In this document: piece after piece, positions 1-7,410 of the stretch
How the letters are laid out: every line of letters begins with the position of its first letter
How positions within the stretch are numbered: position 1 is the stretch's first letter
NCBI GenBank assembly: GCA_023447015.1
Contig: JAEXPG010000442.1
Location: forward strand, 1-13,284
From: Verrucomicrobiota bacterium
GTDB lineage: Bacteria > Verrucomicrobiota > Verrucomicrobiia > Opitutales > Opitutaceae
Direction of reading: 5' to 3'
Length of the DNA stretch: 13,284 nucleotides
The notes under the pieces: model-generated
What the model was told of the DNA's origin: nothing
Seen by the model: the letters and a program-made list of their open reading frames with translations, nothing else
The model's database searches: none
Made by a program: the position numbers and the translations under genes

Positions 1-1
1 A

Positions 2-136
2 CCCCACATGATGCACGCACGTCATACCAACGCTTTTCACGCCGAAGTGCCCCGCTTCGTGCTCTGGCTGCATGTCGCCGGCGTGCTCGCGAGCGTGCTG
101 GCCCTGCGGGTGGCGCGCGCCTGCCGTCGCTGGTAG
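2..136 (+). CDS. End of an unidentified reading frame, possibly a very small membrane protein
   Basis: A frame open to the left edge of the window ends with TAG at 134-136. It holds two adjacent ATG codons, at 8 and 11, so it is either the C-terminus of a gene starting outside the window or a free-standing peptide of about 41-42 residues. Its middle is hydrophobic (FVLWLHVAGVLASVLAL, about residues 18-34 from the first ATG). It is followed by a basic tail with Arg-Arg-Trp at the end, which fits a single membrane-spanning helix with a positive cytoplasmic end. No family is recognised. No Shine-Dalgarno motif can be judged because only seven bases precede the ATG. It could also be chance, since open frames are common in DNA of this GC content. 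Confidence 0.3.
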   Translation, partial: PHMMHARHTNAFHAEVPRFVLWLHVAGVLASVLALRVARACRRW

Positions 137-607
137 GCCGGGGGGCGACGCGCGGCGCTCGGCTCTCGCCGTTGCGGCGAGTGTCGTGAATCGGTTCGCG
201 GGCCCATCGCGACTGGGATGAGTTTTCCGCATCCATCATGGAAAGGCCTCAACTTGGGCAGGTCGCTGGAAGGGAAATCCACGCCTGATGCTCTGGGGTG
301 AAAACCCGGTATCTCGTGCTAAAGAACCCCGGGGCGGGGCCGAGTGTGTGATAAGATCGTAAACGAATTCGATCTCCCTGCATGACAACCGCCTCCCCGC
401 ACTCCGCAGTCTCGCGAACGGACCCGCCGCTTTCTTCGCGGCGGGTTCTGCCTGCATCCGGCATTCGGGTGCACCGCCCCCGGTCGTGATGGTTGTCGCC
501 CGGGACCGGGCGCCGGTGGCGCTCCGTCCCCTGTGCACATAACCGATGGCCCCCCACTCCCATCTCCTTGCGGCGGCGCGCCTGCGCGCAGCGAAGTCGA
601 CACGCTG
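137..607. other. Non-coding stretch with hairpins upstream of the histidine kinase gene
   Basis: No convincing gene is seen here. The stretch contains several inverted repeats. One is a 7-bp stem with a TTG loop at 165-181, about 30 bases after the stop at 136. Others are a small GGGT-GAAA-ACCC hairpin at 296-307, a 9-bp stem at 422-446 and a 6-bp stem at 497-512. A TAAGAT hexamer at 352-357 could be a -10 element but has no good -35 partner. Just beyond it, GATCG at 355-359 and CGATC further right form a short palindrome. A GTG at 533 would extend the downstream kinase by 25 residues, but that extension is Pro/Gly-rich and not obviously protein-like. No known riboswitch consensus was recognised. 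Confidence 0.5.
422..446. repeat. Strong hairpin, 9-bp GC stem
   Basis: ACCCGCCGC at 422-430 pairs perfectly with GCGGCGGGT at 438-446 around a 7-base TTTCTTC loop, and a G-T wobble can extend the stem. There is no T-run after either arm, so it is not a classical intrinsic terminator in either direction. It lies about 160 bases before the preferred start of the histidine kinase gene and could be part of its mRNA leader or an end-stabilising structure for upstream transcripts. Confidence 0.45.
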
Positions 608-3079
608 ATGCACGCTGCCGTCCAATCCGGGCTTCGGGAACGGGAATCGGTCGAGCTCTTCGATCGCCTGCTGCTCATATTCTGTCCGTTCGGGCTTCTG
701 GCGATCGTTTGCGCTCTTCCGCTCAACGCGCGTTCCGGCAGCTACTGGGTGGGGATCGTCCACCTGATTCTGCTCAGCCTGGGCCTGCTGACCTCCTTGC
801 TGCGCTGGCGAATCGGCGCGGGATCGCGATTGGCGGTCTATAGCTTGTGCTTTGCGTTTGCGGCGGTGGCGGAGTCCCTGCGCTGGGGGCTCATGGGCAA
901 CGGCTTGCTGCTCTCGTTTCTGGCGGTGCTGGTCGGAGCTGCCGCCGCGCAGCGCTGGGTGCGAATCGGAGGTGTCGCTCTGGTGGCCGGCGGGCTCGGG
1001 GTCGCGGCTGTCGGGCATTCCGGCGGCTGGTTGGCCGGCGCGCCGGCGGAACACACGGTTTCCGCGGCCGCCTGGGCGAGCGCGCTGGCGTTGTTCGGAT
1101 TTGCCGGAGTCGCCGTCGTCTTCTGGCGCCGGATGGGCGACGGCCTGCACCGGACCTCCGAGGAGCTCCGCCTGGCCGAGGGACACTTCCGGATGATGTT
1201 CGACATGGCAGGCGATGCGACGCTGCTGATCGAGGAGGGACGGTGCATCGCCAGCAACGCGCAGGCGCATGTGGCCTTTGGCTACAGCGAAGAGGAACTC
1301 CGGCAGCTGCCGCTGCTGGAGATGAGCCCGGAGTGCCAGTCCAACGGGGCCCGTTCGAGCGACGAGGGGCGGCGGTTGTTCGAGGCGGCGATCGCTGCGC
1401 CGCAGCACTTCCGGTGGATGCATCGCCGCAAGGACGGACGGCTCTTCGACGCCGAGGTTTCCCTGAGCAGCACGCTGCACGGGCCCCGACGCATCTTCCT
1501 CGCCATCGTGCGCGACCTATCCGACTACCGGCTCGTGGAACGGGAAAACCGTCTGTTGGCGACGGCGCTCAACCATGCGGGCGAGGCGGTCGCGATCACC
1601 GACGCCGGCGGCCGCATCGTCTACGTCAATCGCGCCTTCGAACAGATCACCGGCTACTCGCGCCACGAGGTGCACGGCCAAAACCCGCGCATCCTCAAGA
1701 GCGGGAGGCACGACACCGCGTTCTATCAGGAGTTGTGGGCGACGATCGCCTCCGGGCGCGCCTGGCGCGGCCGGCTGCAGAATCGTCGGAAGGACGGCCG
1801 GATCTACACGGAGAACACCTGCATCACGCCCCTGAGGGACGAGCGCGGGGCGATTTCCCACTATGTCGCGGTGAAGCGCGACATCTCCCACGAGCTCGAG
1901 CTGGAGGACCAGTTGGTCCAGTCCCGCAAGATGGAGGCCGTGGGCCGCCTGGCCGGGGGGATCGCGCACGATTTCAACAACATCCTGCAGGTCATCACCG
2001 GCAATGTCGCCATGGCGGGCATGGATGCCGCGCCCGGGCATCCCGTGCACGGCTCGCTCGAGGAGATCTCGCGCGCCAGCGATCGGGCGGTGAACCTCGT
2101 GCAACAGTTGCTGGCCTTCAGTCGCCGCGAGGAGCTGCGTCTCCGCCCGGTGGAGATCGGTGCCCTGGTGGCAGACACGGCCCGCATGCTGCGCCGGCTG
2201 ATCGGCGAGGATATCGCGCTGGAACTGCCGCCCGCCCCCGGCCCGCTGCCGGTTCTGGCCGATCCGGTGCGAATCGAACAGGTGCTGCTCAACCTTTGCG
2301 TCAACGCGCGCGATGCCATGCCCGACGGCGGGCGGATCACGATCGAGATGGAGACGATGGACCTCGACGAGGAGTACTGCCGGCTCCATTCCGAGGCGCG
2401 CCCGGGCCGGCATGTGGTCGTGGCGGTCACGGACGACGGCTGCGGCATCCCGAAGGAGATCCAGCACCGGATCTTCGAACCGTTCTTCTCGACCAAGGAA
2501 GTCGGTCGCGGCACCGGCCTCGGGTTGGCGACGGTCTACGCGATCGTCCGGCAACACGGCGGCTTCATCAATCTGTACTCGGAGGTCGGTCTTGGAACGA
2601 CGTTCCGCTTCTATCTTCCCGCGGCCCCGATCCCCTCGGCGGCGGAAACGCCGGAGGCGGCTCCCGATCTGGCCACCTTCCACGGGCGAGGGGAGACGAT
2701 CCTCATCGCCGAGGACGACGAGCAGGTTCTCAAGATTGCGAACCGCGTGCTCGCCCAGGCCAACTACCGGGTGCTGACCGCGCGCCACGGCGACGAGGCG
2801 CTCGCGGTGCATCAGGCGCACGACGGTCCGATCGCGCTGGCGATCCTCGATGTCGTGATGCCGCACCGCAACGGCCGGCTCACGCACGACGAGCTGCGGC
2901 GGCGCGATCCGTCCCTGCCCGTGCTCTTCGCCACCGGCTATAGCTACCACCACCTGCAGGACGGGCTGATCGAGGAGACGCAGGTGCTGCGCAAGCCGTT
3001 CACGCCGCGTGAACTCCTCGGACGTGTCCGCGCCGCGATCGACGAGCGGCCGGAGCGGCTCGCCGCCTCGCGCAACTGA
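608..3079 (+). CDS. Membrane-bound PAS-PAS hybrid histidine kinase with C-terminal receiver domain
   Basis: This is a sensor kinase expected to autophosphorylate on His and pass the phosphate to its own receiver Asp. From the ATG at 608 (823 residues) it has about six hydrophobic segments in residues 20-175. Two PAS domains follow at roughly 190-308 and 315-430. The second carries NPRILKSG, as in NifL-like sensory PAS domains, and no LOV-type cysteine. The dimerisation/phosphoacceptor motif GRLAGGIAHDFNNIL has His454. The ATPase domain shows an N-box (NLCVNARDAMPDGG, 562-575), DDGCGIP (609-615), IFEPFFSTK (622-630) and GRGTGLGL (633-640). The receiver (about 695-815) has the acidic pair DD703-704, phospho-acceptor Asp748 and Lys796. 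ATG 608 is preferred over the GTG at 533 because the first membrane helix follows it closely; neither has a ribosome binding site. No partner regulator lies nearby, and its stimulus is unknown. The next gene is convergent, 31 bases away. Confidence 0.93.
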   Translation: MHAAVQSGLRERESVELFDRLLLIFCPFGLLAIVCALPLNARSGSYWVGIVHLILLSLGLLTSLLRWRIGAGSRLAVYSLCFAFAAVAESLRWGLMGNGLLLSFLAVLVGAAAAQRWVRIGGVALVAGGLGVAAVGHSGGWLAGAPAEHTVSAAAWASALALFGFAGVAVVFWRRMGDGLHRTSEELRLAEGHFRMMFDMAGDATLLIEEGRCIASNAQAHVAFGYSEEELRQLPLLEMSPECQSNGARSSDEGRRLFEAAIAAPQHFRWMHRRKDGRLFDAEVSLSSTLHGPRRIFLAIVRDLSDYRLVERENRLLATALNHAGEAVAITDAGGRIVYVNRAFEQITGYSRHEVHGQNPRILKSGRHDTAFYQELWATIASGRAWRGRLQNRRKDGRIYTENTCITPLRDERGAISHYVAVKRDISHELELEDQLVQSRKMEAVGRLAGGIAHDFNNILQVITGNVAMAGMDAAPGHPVHGSLEEISRASDRAVNLVQQLLAFSRREELRLRPVEIGALVADTARMLRRLIGEDIALELPPAPGPLPVLADPVRIEQVLLNLCVNARDAMPDGGRITIEMETMDLDEEYCRLHSEARPGRHVVVAVTDDGCGIPKEIQHRIFEPFFSTKEVGRGTGLGLATVYAIVRQHGGFINLYSEVGLGTTFRFYLPAAPIPSAAETPEAAPDLATFHGRGETILIAEDDEQVLKIANRVLAQANYRVLTARHGDEALAVHQAHDGPIALAILDVVMPHRNGRLTHDELRRRDPSLPVLFATGYSYHHLQDGLIEETQVLRKPFTPRELLGRVRAAIDERPERLAASRN

Positions 3080-3110
3080 AACGGCGGGGACGGACTCGCC
3101 TCCGCCTCGG

Positions 3111-3761
3111 CTATCTCAACGCTGCGCGGAACTCGCGGATGACCGCCGCCGGATCGGGGGCCACGAGCACCTCGGAGACGACCACGACTCGCGACGCGCC
3201 GGCGGCGAGGACTTCCGGGAGATTGTTCCGCTTGATCCCACCGATGCAGAACCACGGCAGGCTTGGCCGGGTGCCGGCGACGTGGCGGACGAGCTCGAGT
3301 CCGACCGGCGTGTAGTCGGGCTTGGTCGGCGTGGCGAACACGGGGCCGACGGCGAAGTAGTCGAGCACGCCCCGGGGCAGGGCCTGCGCGGCCTGCGCCT
3401 GCGCGGGCGAGTGGGTCGAGAGACCGAGCAGCCGGTCCGGTCCGAGCTGTTCGCGCGCCCGACGGGGCGGGAGGTCGTCCTGGCCGACATGGAGTCCGAG
3501 CCCCGGATACGCGAGCGCGAGATCGATGTCATCGTTGACGATGAGCGGCGGCGGCGTGGCGACGACGGCGCCCGCGGCGAACAGCGGCATGATCTCCTCG
3601 AGAAGTGCGCGGCGCTGCGCCGGGGTCTCGTGTTTGGCGCGGAGCTGGACGATGTCGGCGCCGCCGAGCAGGAGGCTGCGGCAGACCGCGGTCCAGCGGT
3701 CGCGTGGGACGTAGCCGGTGTCGAGGATGGCGTAGAAGCGGGCGGAGCGGAGGGCGTTCAC
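3111..3761 (-). CDS. thiE: Thiamine-phosphate synthase (thiamine-phosphate pyrophosphorylase)
   Basis: ThiE joins HMP-pyrophosphate to thiazole phosphate to give thiamine phosphate in the cytoplasm. The product is 216 residues from a GTG start, matching the usual 200-220. Visible motifs in order are VQLRAKHE (38-45, the QxRxK diphosphate-binding region), LIVNDDIDLAL (73-83), LHVGQDDLP (90-98), LGLSTHS (112-118), DYFAVGPVFATPTK (134-147) and FCIGGIKRNNLPEVLAAGAS (171-190). The last is the phosphate-binding GGI region. The start is uncertain: there is no in-frame ATG until well inside the upstream gene, a TTG at 3803 would add 14 Ala/Pro-rich residues, and no ribosome binding site is seen. It is the last gene of a minus-strand cluster, 83 bases after the beta-propeller gene. 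No other thiamine genes are in the window, so it is separated from any thi operon. Confidence 0.92.
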   Translation of the reverse strand: MNALRSARFYAILDTGYVPRDRWTAVCRSLLLGGADIVQLRAKHETPAQRRALLEEIMPLFAAGAVVATPPPLIVNDDIDLALAYPGLGLHVGQDDLPPRRAREQLGPDRLLGLSTHSPAQAQAAQALPRGVLDYFAVGPVFATPTKPDYTPVGLELVRHVAGTRPSLPWFCIGGIKRNNLPEVLAAGASRVVVVSEVLVAPDPAAVIREFRAALR

Positions 3762-3844
3762 GATGATGCCCGCGGAAGATGGCGCCGCTGGTGGCGCCGG
3801 CAACGGCGGAGTGTTCCGCTTGGGGGGCTGCGTCGAGAGCCGCT

Positions 3845-4810
3845 CTAGAGCGACCAGCGGAGGGTGAGCAGGTGGTAGCCGTCGTGCAGCGGGGAGCTGT
3901 CGCTGTAGCAAGCGGTGAGCAGGGTGCCGTCGCTGCAGCGCACGGTCGAAGGATAGCCGCAGTCGCGCGCGCCACCGCCGAACTGGTACAGCACAATCGG
4001 CTCGTCCCACGTTGCGCCGCCGTCGCGGCTGACGCGGGCGCCGATGCCGGTTTCGCCCCGCGTGCGGATGCCATAGGTGAGGAGGATCCGATTGCCGCCG
4101 AGTTCGGTGAGATCGCCGGGATGCTGGAGCCGTGGCGTGAGATCGGTCGGGCTGTGCCAGTGGGCGCCGGCGTCGGAGGACCGCCAGAGCACGAGGTGGT
4201 GGTCACGCTGGGTGCGGGCGATGGCGAGCCAGTCGCCGGAGGCGCGGGGCAGGAGGACGACCTCGTTGGCGTCGCCATCTCCGATCTCGACAGCGTCGGC
4301 CCAGGTGCGGCCTGCGTCGCGGCTGAACGCGAGCCAGGCGTGGCTGGGGGCGTCGCGACCCTCGGCCCGGTAGAAGGTGGCGGCGAGGCGTCCGTCGGGC
4401 AGGGCGGCGATCCGACCGTGCGGAATCACGAAGGGCCCGGTGATGGCGACGGTCGGGTTCCGACAGATTGCCCATTCCGCGCCGGGCCGCTCCGCCGTCG
4501 AGCACCACAATGGTTCGACTCCGGCCCATTGGGTGCCGGCAAAGCGGAAGCCGGTCGAGAGCGCGATCCAGCGGCCGGCCTGATCGACGCCGGCCGCGAT
4601 GTGCATGCGGTTGGTTTCCGGATCGCGGGGGGCGGCGAGGCCCGCTCCGGTCCAAGTGCGTCCCTCGTCGCGGCTGACCAACGCCGCGAGATCGCCTTCG
4701 ACGAGACCGTGACTGGGACGGTTGAAGTGGATGAGGCCGAGCGTGCCGTCCGGCCAGCGGGTGAGGACCGGCCAGGCGCAACAATCGCGGGCAACGAGGG
4801 CGACCTGCAT
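3845..4810 (-). CDS. BNR/Asp-box beta-propeller protein (sialidase-like fold)
   Basis: A 321-residue protein with four Asp-box repeats of the S-x-D-x-G-x-x-W type: SRDEGRTW (46-53), SRDAGRTW (163-170), SSDAGAHW (211-218) and SRDGGATW (261-268). These mark the six-bladed propeller of the sialidase superfamily. The last blade includes GYPSTVRCSDGTLLTACYS (285-303), typical of BNR proteins often annotated as exo-alpha-sialidase. True sialidases also need an N-terminal arginine in an (F/Y)RIP motif, an Asp, a Tyr/Glu pair and two more arginines; no RIP motif is seen, so sialidase activity is doubtful. There is no signal peptide, so it is predicted to be cytoplasmic unless the start is wrong. The stop of the 88-residue unknown gene lies 33 bases upstream, so co-transcription is likely. 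Its substrate cannot be told from sequence. Confidence 0.82.
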   Translation of the reverse strand: MQVALVARDCCAWPVLTRWPDGTLGLIHFNRPSHGLVEGDLAALVSRDEGRTWTGAGLAAPRDPETNRMHIAAGVDQAGRWIALSTGFRFAGTQWAGVEPLWCSTAERPGAEWAICRNPTVAITGPFVIPHGRIAALPDGRLAATFYRAEGRDAPSHAWLAFSRDAGRTWADAVEIGDGDANEVVLLPRASGDWLAIARTQRDHHLVLWRSSDAGAHWHSPTDLTPRLQHPGDLTELGGNRILLTYGIRTRGETGIGARVSRDGGATWDEPIVLYQFGGGARDCGYPSTVRCSDGTLLTACYSDSSPLHDGYHLLTLRWSL

Positions 4811-4843
4811 GCGGGACGAGGTGTTTGGCCTTGCGCGGATGCC

Positions 4844-5110
4844 TCAGGCGGGCGGGATCGGCCCGGTTTCGAAGTCGGTCAGCTCGATCAGACCGTAGCG
4901 GGGACTCGAGCGGATGCTGAACGTGATGCGCTGCCCGTCGGCGTCGAAATGGCACCGCGGTTCTCCTCCCACCCGGCGGGCGAGCTGGACCTCCTCGTGG
5001 CCGTCGCCCTCGATGGGGGAGTAGGCGTAGGTGCCGGGTTCGCGCGGATAGGTCTCGCCGGAAAAGACCCCGACCTCGAACGGACCGTGGAAGAAGACCA
5101 GATTGGGCAT
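4844..5110 (-). CDS. Small conserved-looking protein of unknown function (88 residues)
   Basis: The preferred start is the ATG at 5110-5108, giving MPNLVFFHGPFEVGVFSGE and 88 residues in all. A longer in-frame ATG at 5248 would add 46 residues that read like non-coding GC-rich sequence and would overlap the divergent kinase start. The protein is soluble, acidic and rich in Gly, Glu and aromatic residues, with alternating hydrophobic and polar stretches that suggest an all-beta fold. It has no signal peptide, membrane helix or cysteine pair: the only Cys is in the GEPRCHFDADG stretch. I do not recognise its family. It is the first gene of the minus-strand cluster with the beta-propeller protein and thiE. 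Protein-like composition, tight spacing and a clear stop support it being real. Confidence 0.68.
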   Translation of the reverse strand: MPNLVFFHGPFEVGVFSGETYPREPGTYAYSPIEGDGHEEVQLARRVGGEPRCHFDADGQRITFSIRSSPRYGLIELTDFETGPIPPA

Positions 5111-5228
5111 GGGGCGGGACTGTGGCAGAAACCGTGGCGGGAGGAAAGCGGGAGAGGCGGCAACGCTCCGGACGCGGAAAATATTTGCTGGGGCTGCGCC
5201 TGGCGTGAAACGCTCGGCAATTCTCGCC
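5111..5228. promoter_or_regulatory. Divergent intergenic region with an AT-rich patch, probable two-way promoter
   Basis: These 118 bases separate the start of the minus-strand cluster from the start of the plus-strand kinase gene, so promoters for both directions should lie here. The only AT-rich patch is AAAATATTT at 5178-5186, which contains the perfect palindrome AAATATTT. Read on the minus strand it offers a TATTTT -10-like hexamer, and on the plus strand AATATT, about 43 bases before the ATG at 5229. No -35 hexamer matching the consensus is visible at the right spacing, so the promoter call rests mainly on gene arrangement. Confidence 0.3.
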
Positions 5229-6002
5229 ATGCAACCGGGTGCATCCAAATCCGCCTCGGCCTCGGGGCCGGTTTGTCCGCCCCGGGTGGAACGGGTTGCG
5301 CGCGGCTGGGTGAAGCGTGCCGAGCCGGAGGCGAAGAATCCGTGGCGTCCGGTGGTCCGCGGCCTGACCGCGCTGGTGCCCTGGCCCTTGCTGCGCTCGA
5401 CCGCGACCCCGGGCGACGAAGCTTCGGTGCGGGAGGAGGCTGATCGGTTGCGGCGCTGGCGCCAGGCGGGTCTGGCGGTGCCGGAGCTGCTCGAGGCGAC
5501 CGATGCCTACATCCTGACGGCCGATGCCGGCCTGCCGCTGCGCAGTTGGCTGCGTGACGAGCGCGATCCGGCGCGGAGGTTGGAGGCGGTGACCTTGGCC
5601 GCCCGGGCGCTCGGGCAGTTTCATCGCCTCGGTTTCTGCCACGGCCGGCCGTTTCTCAAGGACATCGTCTACGACGGCCGGCAGGTGTCGTTCATCGATC
5701 TCGAGGAGGAGCCCACGCGGGTGATGCCGTTGCTCACGGCGCAGGTCCGGGACCTGATGCTTTTCGTGATGTCGTACGCGGCGTCGCTGGGCGAGCGGCA
5801 CCCGTTCGACGATCTGCGGTCGGTGGCGGAGGCCTATCGGGCCGCGAACCCCGCGCCGGAACTGCATCGCTCTCTCCGCCGCAATTTCCGTGTCCTGTGG
5901 TGGGCGGCGCTGCCGCTGCGGCTCTTTCCCTCCGCCCTGCTCGGGCGCGACGGACGCCAGGCCGTGCTGGGCCTGAAGGTCCTGCGCCGGCTGGTCGATT
6001 GA
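5229..6002 (+). CDS. Atypical kinase-fold protein, Kdo/WaaP (lipopolysaccharide kinase)-like
   Basis: A 257-residue protein with the C-lobe layout of small bacterial kinases of the lipopolysaccharide kinase/BUD32 type. It shows RRLEAVTLAARALGQFHRLG (116-135), then CHGRPFLKDIVYDG (137-150), then VSFIDLEEEP (153-162), which takes the place of the DFG metal-binding loop. The usual HxD/HGD catalytic Asp is Arg here (HGR, 138-140), and Asp145 sits where Asn is usually found. A Glu-rich stretch (EASVREEADRLRRWRQAG, 64-81) fits the alpha-C helix. The Trp/Leu-rich part near residues 222-238 could touch the membrane. The in-frame ATG at 5229 was chosen; a start at 5103 would overlap the divergent gene. 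It lies 157 bases before lpxK on the same strand, which suggests a role in lipid A or LPS-core phosphorylation. That role is inference; the fold assignment is moderately firm. Confidence 0.75.
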   Translation: MQPGASKSASASGPVCPPRVERVARGWVKRAEPEAKNPWRPVVRGLTALVPWPLLRSTATPGDEASVREEADRLRRWRQAGLAVPELLEATDAYILTADAGLPLRSWLRDERDPARRLEAVTLAARALGQFHRLGFCHGRPFLKDIVYDGRQVSFIDLEEEPTRVMPLLTAQVRDLMLFVMSYAASLGERHPFDDLRSVAEAYRAANPAPELHRSLRRNFRVLWWAALPLRLFPSALLGRDGRQAVLGLKVLRRLVD

Positions 6003-6159
6003 GCCGCGGGCCGACGCTTGGCGACGGCGGGATGCCGTTGGTCCGTTGCGGGCCCTCGGCCTCCGCCCGGGCGGGAAACCTTGCAGGACGGGGCGCCTCC
6101 CGGCTTGGAAAACGCGCCGGTTGTTCCCAGAGTGGCGCCATCCCACTGGATCCCTCACG

Positions 6160-7368
6160 ATGACCCGCTGGCTCAAGCACAAGCTCCACGCGCTCGAACA
6201 ATACACGGTCGACGTGATTTTCGGGCGGCGCGATGAGCGTCTGGCCGACGCCTACGCCCTGTTCCTGTGGTGTCTCTCGCAGGTCTTCAGCAGTCTCGTG
6301 CAGATGCGGTTGTGGTTGTACCGGCAACGCATCCTGCGGGACCAGCCGCTCGGTTGCCTCGTGGTCGTGGTCGGCAACCTGACGGTGGGCGGGACCGGCA
6401 AGACCCCGGTGGTGGAGAAGTTCGCCCGCTCGCTCACCGAGCGCGGTCGCCGGGTGGCGATCCTCAGCCGCGGCTACCGCAGCCGCTCGGTGCCGCTGTG
6501 GCGGCGCGCCTGGAACTGGCTCACGAAGGGCGCCGAGCCGCCGCCGAAGATCGTGAGCGACGGCACCACCGTGCTGCTCGACTCCGAGATCGCCGGCGAC
6601 GAGCCCTACATGCTCGCGCGCAACCTCCCCGGCGTGGTGGTGCTCGTCGACAAGAACCGGGTGAAGGCCGGGGCGTACGCGATCAAGCGCTTCGGGTGCG
6701 ACACGCTCGTGCTCGACGACGGCTTCCAGTACCTGCCGCTCAAGGGCCGGCTCAACCTCCTGCTCGTCGACAAGACCAACCCCTTCGGCAATGGCGAACT
6801 GCTGCCCCGCGGTCTCCTGCGCGAGCCGATCAAGCACCTGCACCGCGCCTCGTACATCTTCGTCACCAAGTCCGACGGACAGCGCGACCTCGAGCTCGAG
6901 GAGACGATCCGGCAGCACAACCCCGACGCCGAGATCATCGAGTGCGCGCATGTCCCGAAATATCTCCAGCGCGTCAACGACGGCGGCGAGCGGCATGAGC
7001 TCGCGTACCTGAAAGGGCGGCGCGTCGGCGCCTTCAGCGGCATCGCGACCCCGGACAGCTTCGAGGCCTTCCTGCGCAAGTTCGGCGCGAACCTCCTCTA
7101 CACCAAACGGTACGTCGACCACTACCGGTTCACCGCCGACGACCTCGACCTGATCTTCGAGGAGGCCGTGAACGCCGGCCTCGACTATGTGGTGACGACG
7201 GAGAAGGACGCCGTGCGCATCCCGGCGGACATGAAGTTCCCGCTGCCGCTCTACTACCTGCGGCTGGAGATCGAGATCCTGCGCGGTGCGGCCGACTTCA
7301 ACGAGGCCGTGGGGCGGATCTGTTTCCCCGAGCACGAGGCGCTCGGCGGTCCGGTGCGCGTGTCTTGA
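6160..7368 (+). CDS. lpxK: Tetraacyldisaccharide 4'-kinase
   Basis: LpxK phosphorylates the 4' position of the tetraacyldisaccharide 1-phosphate precursor of lipid A at the inner face of the cytoplasmic membrane. The 402-residue product has a hydrophobic N-terminal helix (about 31-53, AYALFLWCLSQVFSSLVQM) that anchors it. The Walker A motif VGNLTVGGTGKTP (71-83) matches the family signature. Further motifs are ILSRGYRS (101-108), GDEPYMLA (146-153), DTLVLDDGFQYLPLKG (181-196, usually DDGFQH), PFGNGELLPRGLLREP (208-223), FSGIATPDSF (292-301) and VVTTEKDAVRIP (344-355). It is somewhat longer than many homologues (about 320-350), partly from an insertion around 110-135. ATG 6160 was chosen over an upstream in-frame ATG at 6046, whose 38 extra residues look non-coding. 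Only a weak GGA precedes it. It marks the organism as an outer-membrane bacterium. Confidence 0.96.
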   Translation: MTRWLKHKLHALEQYTVDVIFGRRDERLADAYALFLWCLSQVFSSLVQMRLWLYRQRILRDQPLGCLVVVVGNLTVGGTGKTPVVEKFARSLTERGRRVAILSRGYRSRSVPLWRRAWNWLTKGAEPPPKIVSDGTTVLLDSEIAGDEPYMLARNLPGVVVLVDKNRVKAGAYAIKRFGCDTLVLDDGFQYLPLKGRLNLLLVDKTNPFGNGELLPRGLLREPIKHLHRASYIFVTKSDGQRDLELEETIRQHNPDAEIIECAHVPKYLQRVNDGGERHELAYLKGRRVGAFSGIATPDSFEAFLRKFGANLLYTKRYVDHYRFTADDLDLIFEEAVNAGLDYVVTTEKDAVRIPADMKFPLPLYYLRLEIEILRGAADFNEAVGRICFPEHEALGGPVRVS

Positions 7369-7410
7369 CCGGTCTGCGACGGGGCGCTTGCGTGTCCGGG
7401 CCGGCGCGGC

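Noticed and set aside
533..607. GTG start at 533 for the histidine kinase
   Set aside because: The extra 25 residues are Pro/Gly-rich with no conserved look, and the ATG at 608 lies just before the first membrane helix.
1550..1900. LOV-type photosensory domain in the second PAS domain
   Set aside because: The motif reads NPRILKSG rather than the LOV NCRFL signature, so the flavin-binding cysteine is absent.
4203..6206. Long minus-strand open frame across the kinase gene and the propeller gene
   Set aside because: Arg/Pro/His-rich translation without motifs, overlapping four better-supported genes in other frames.
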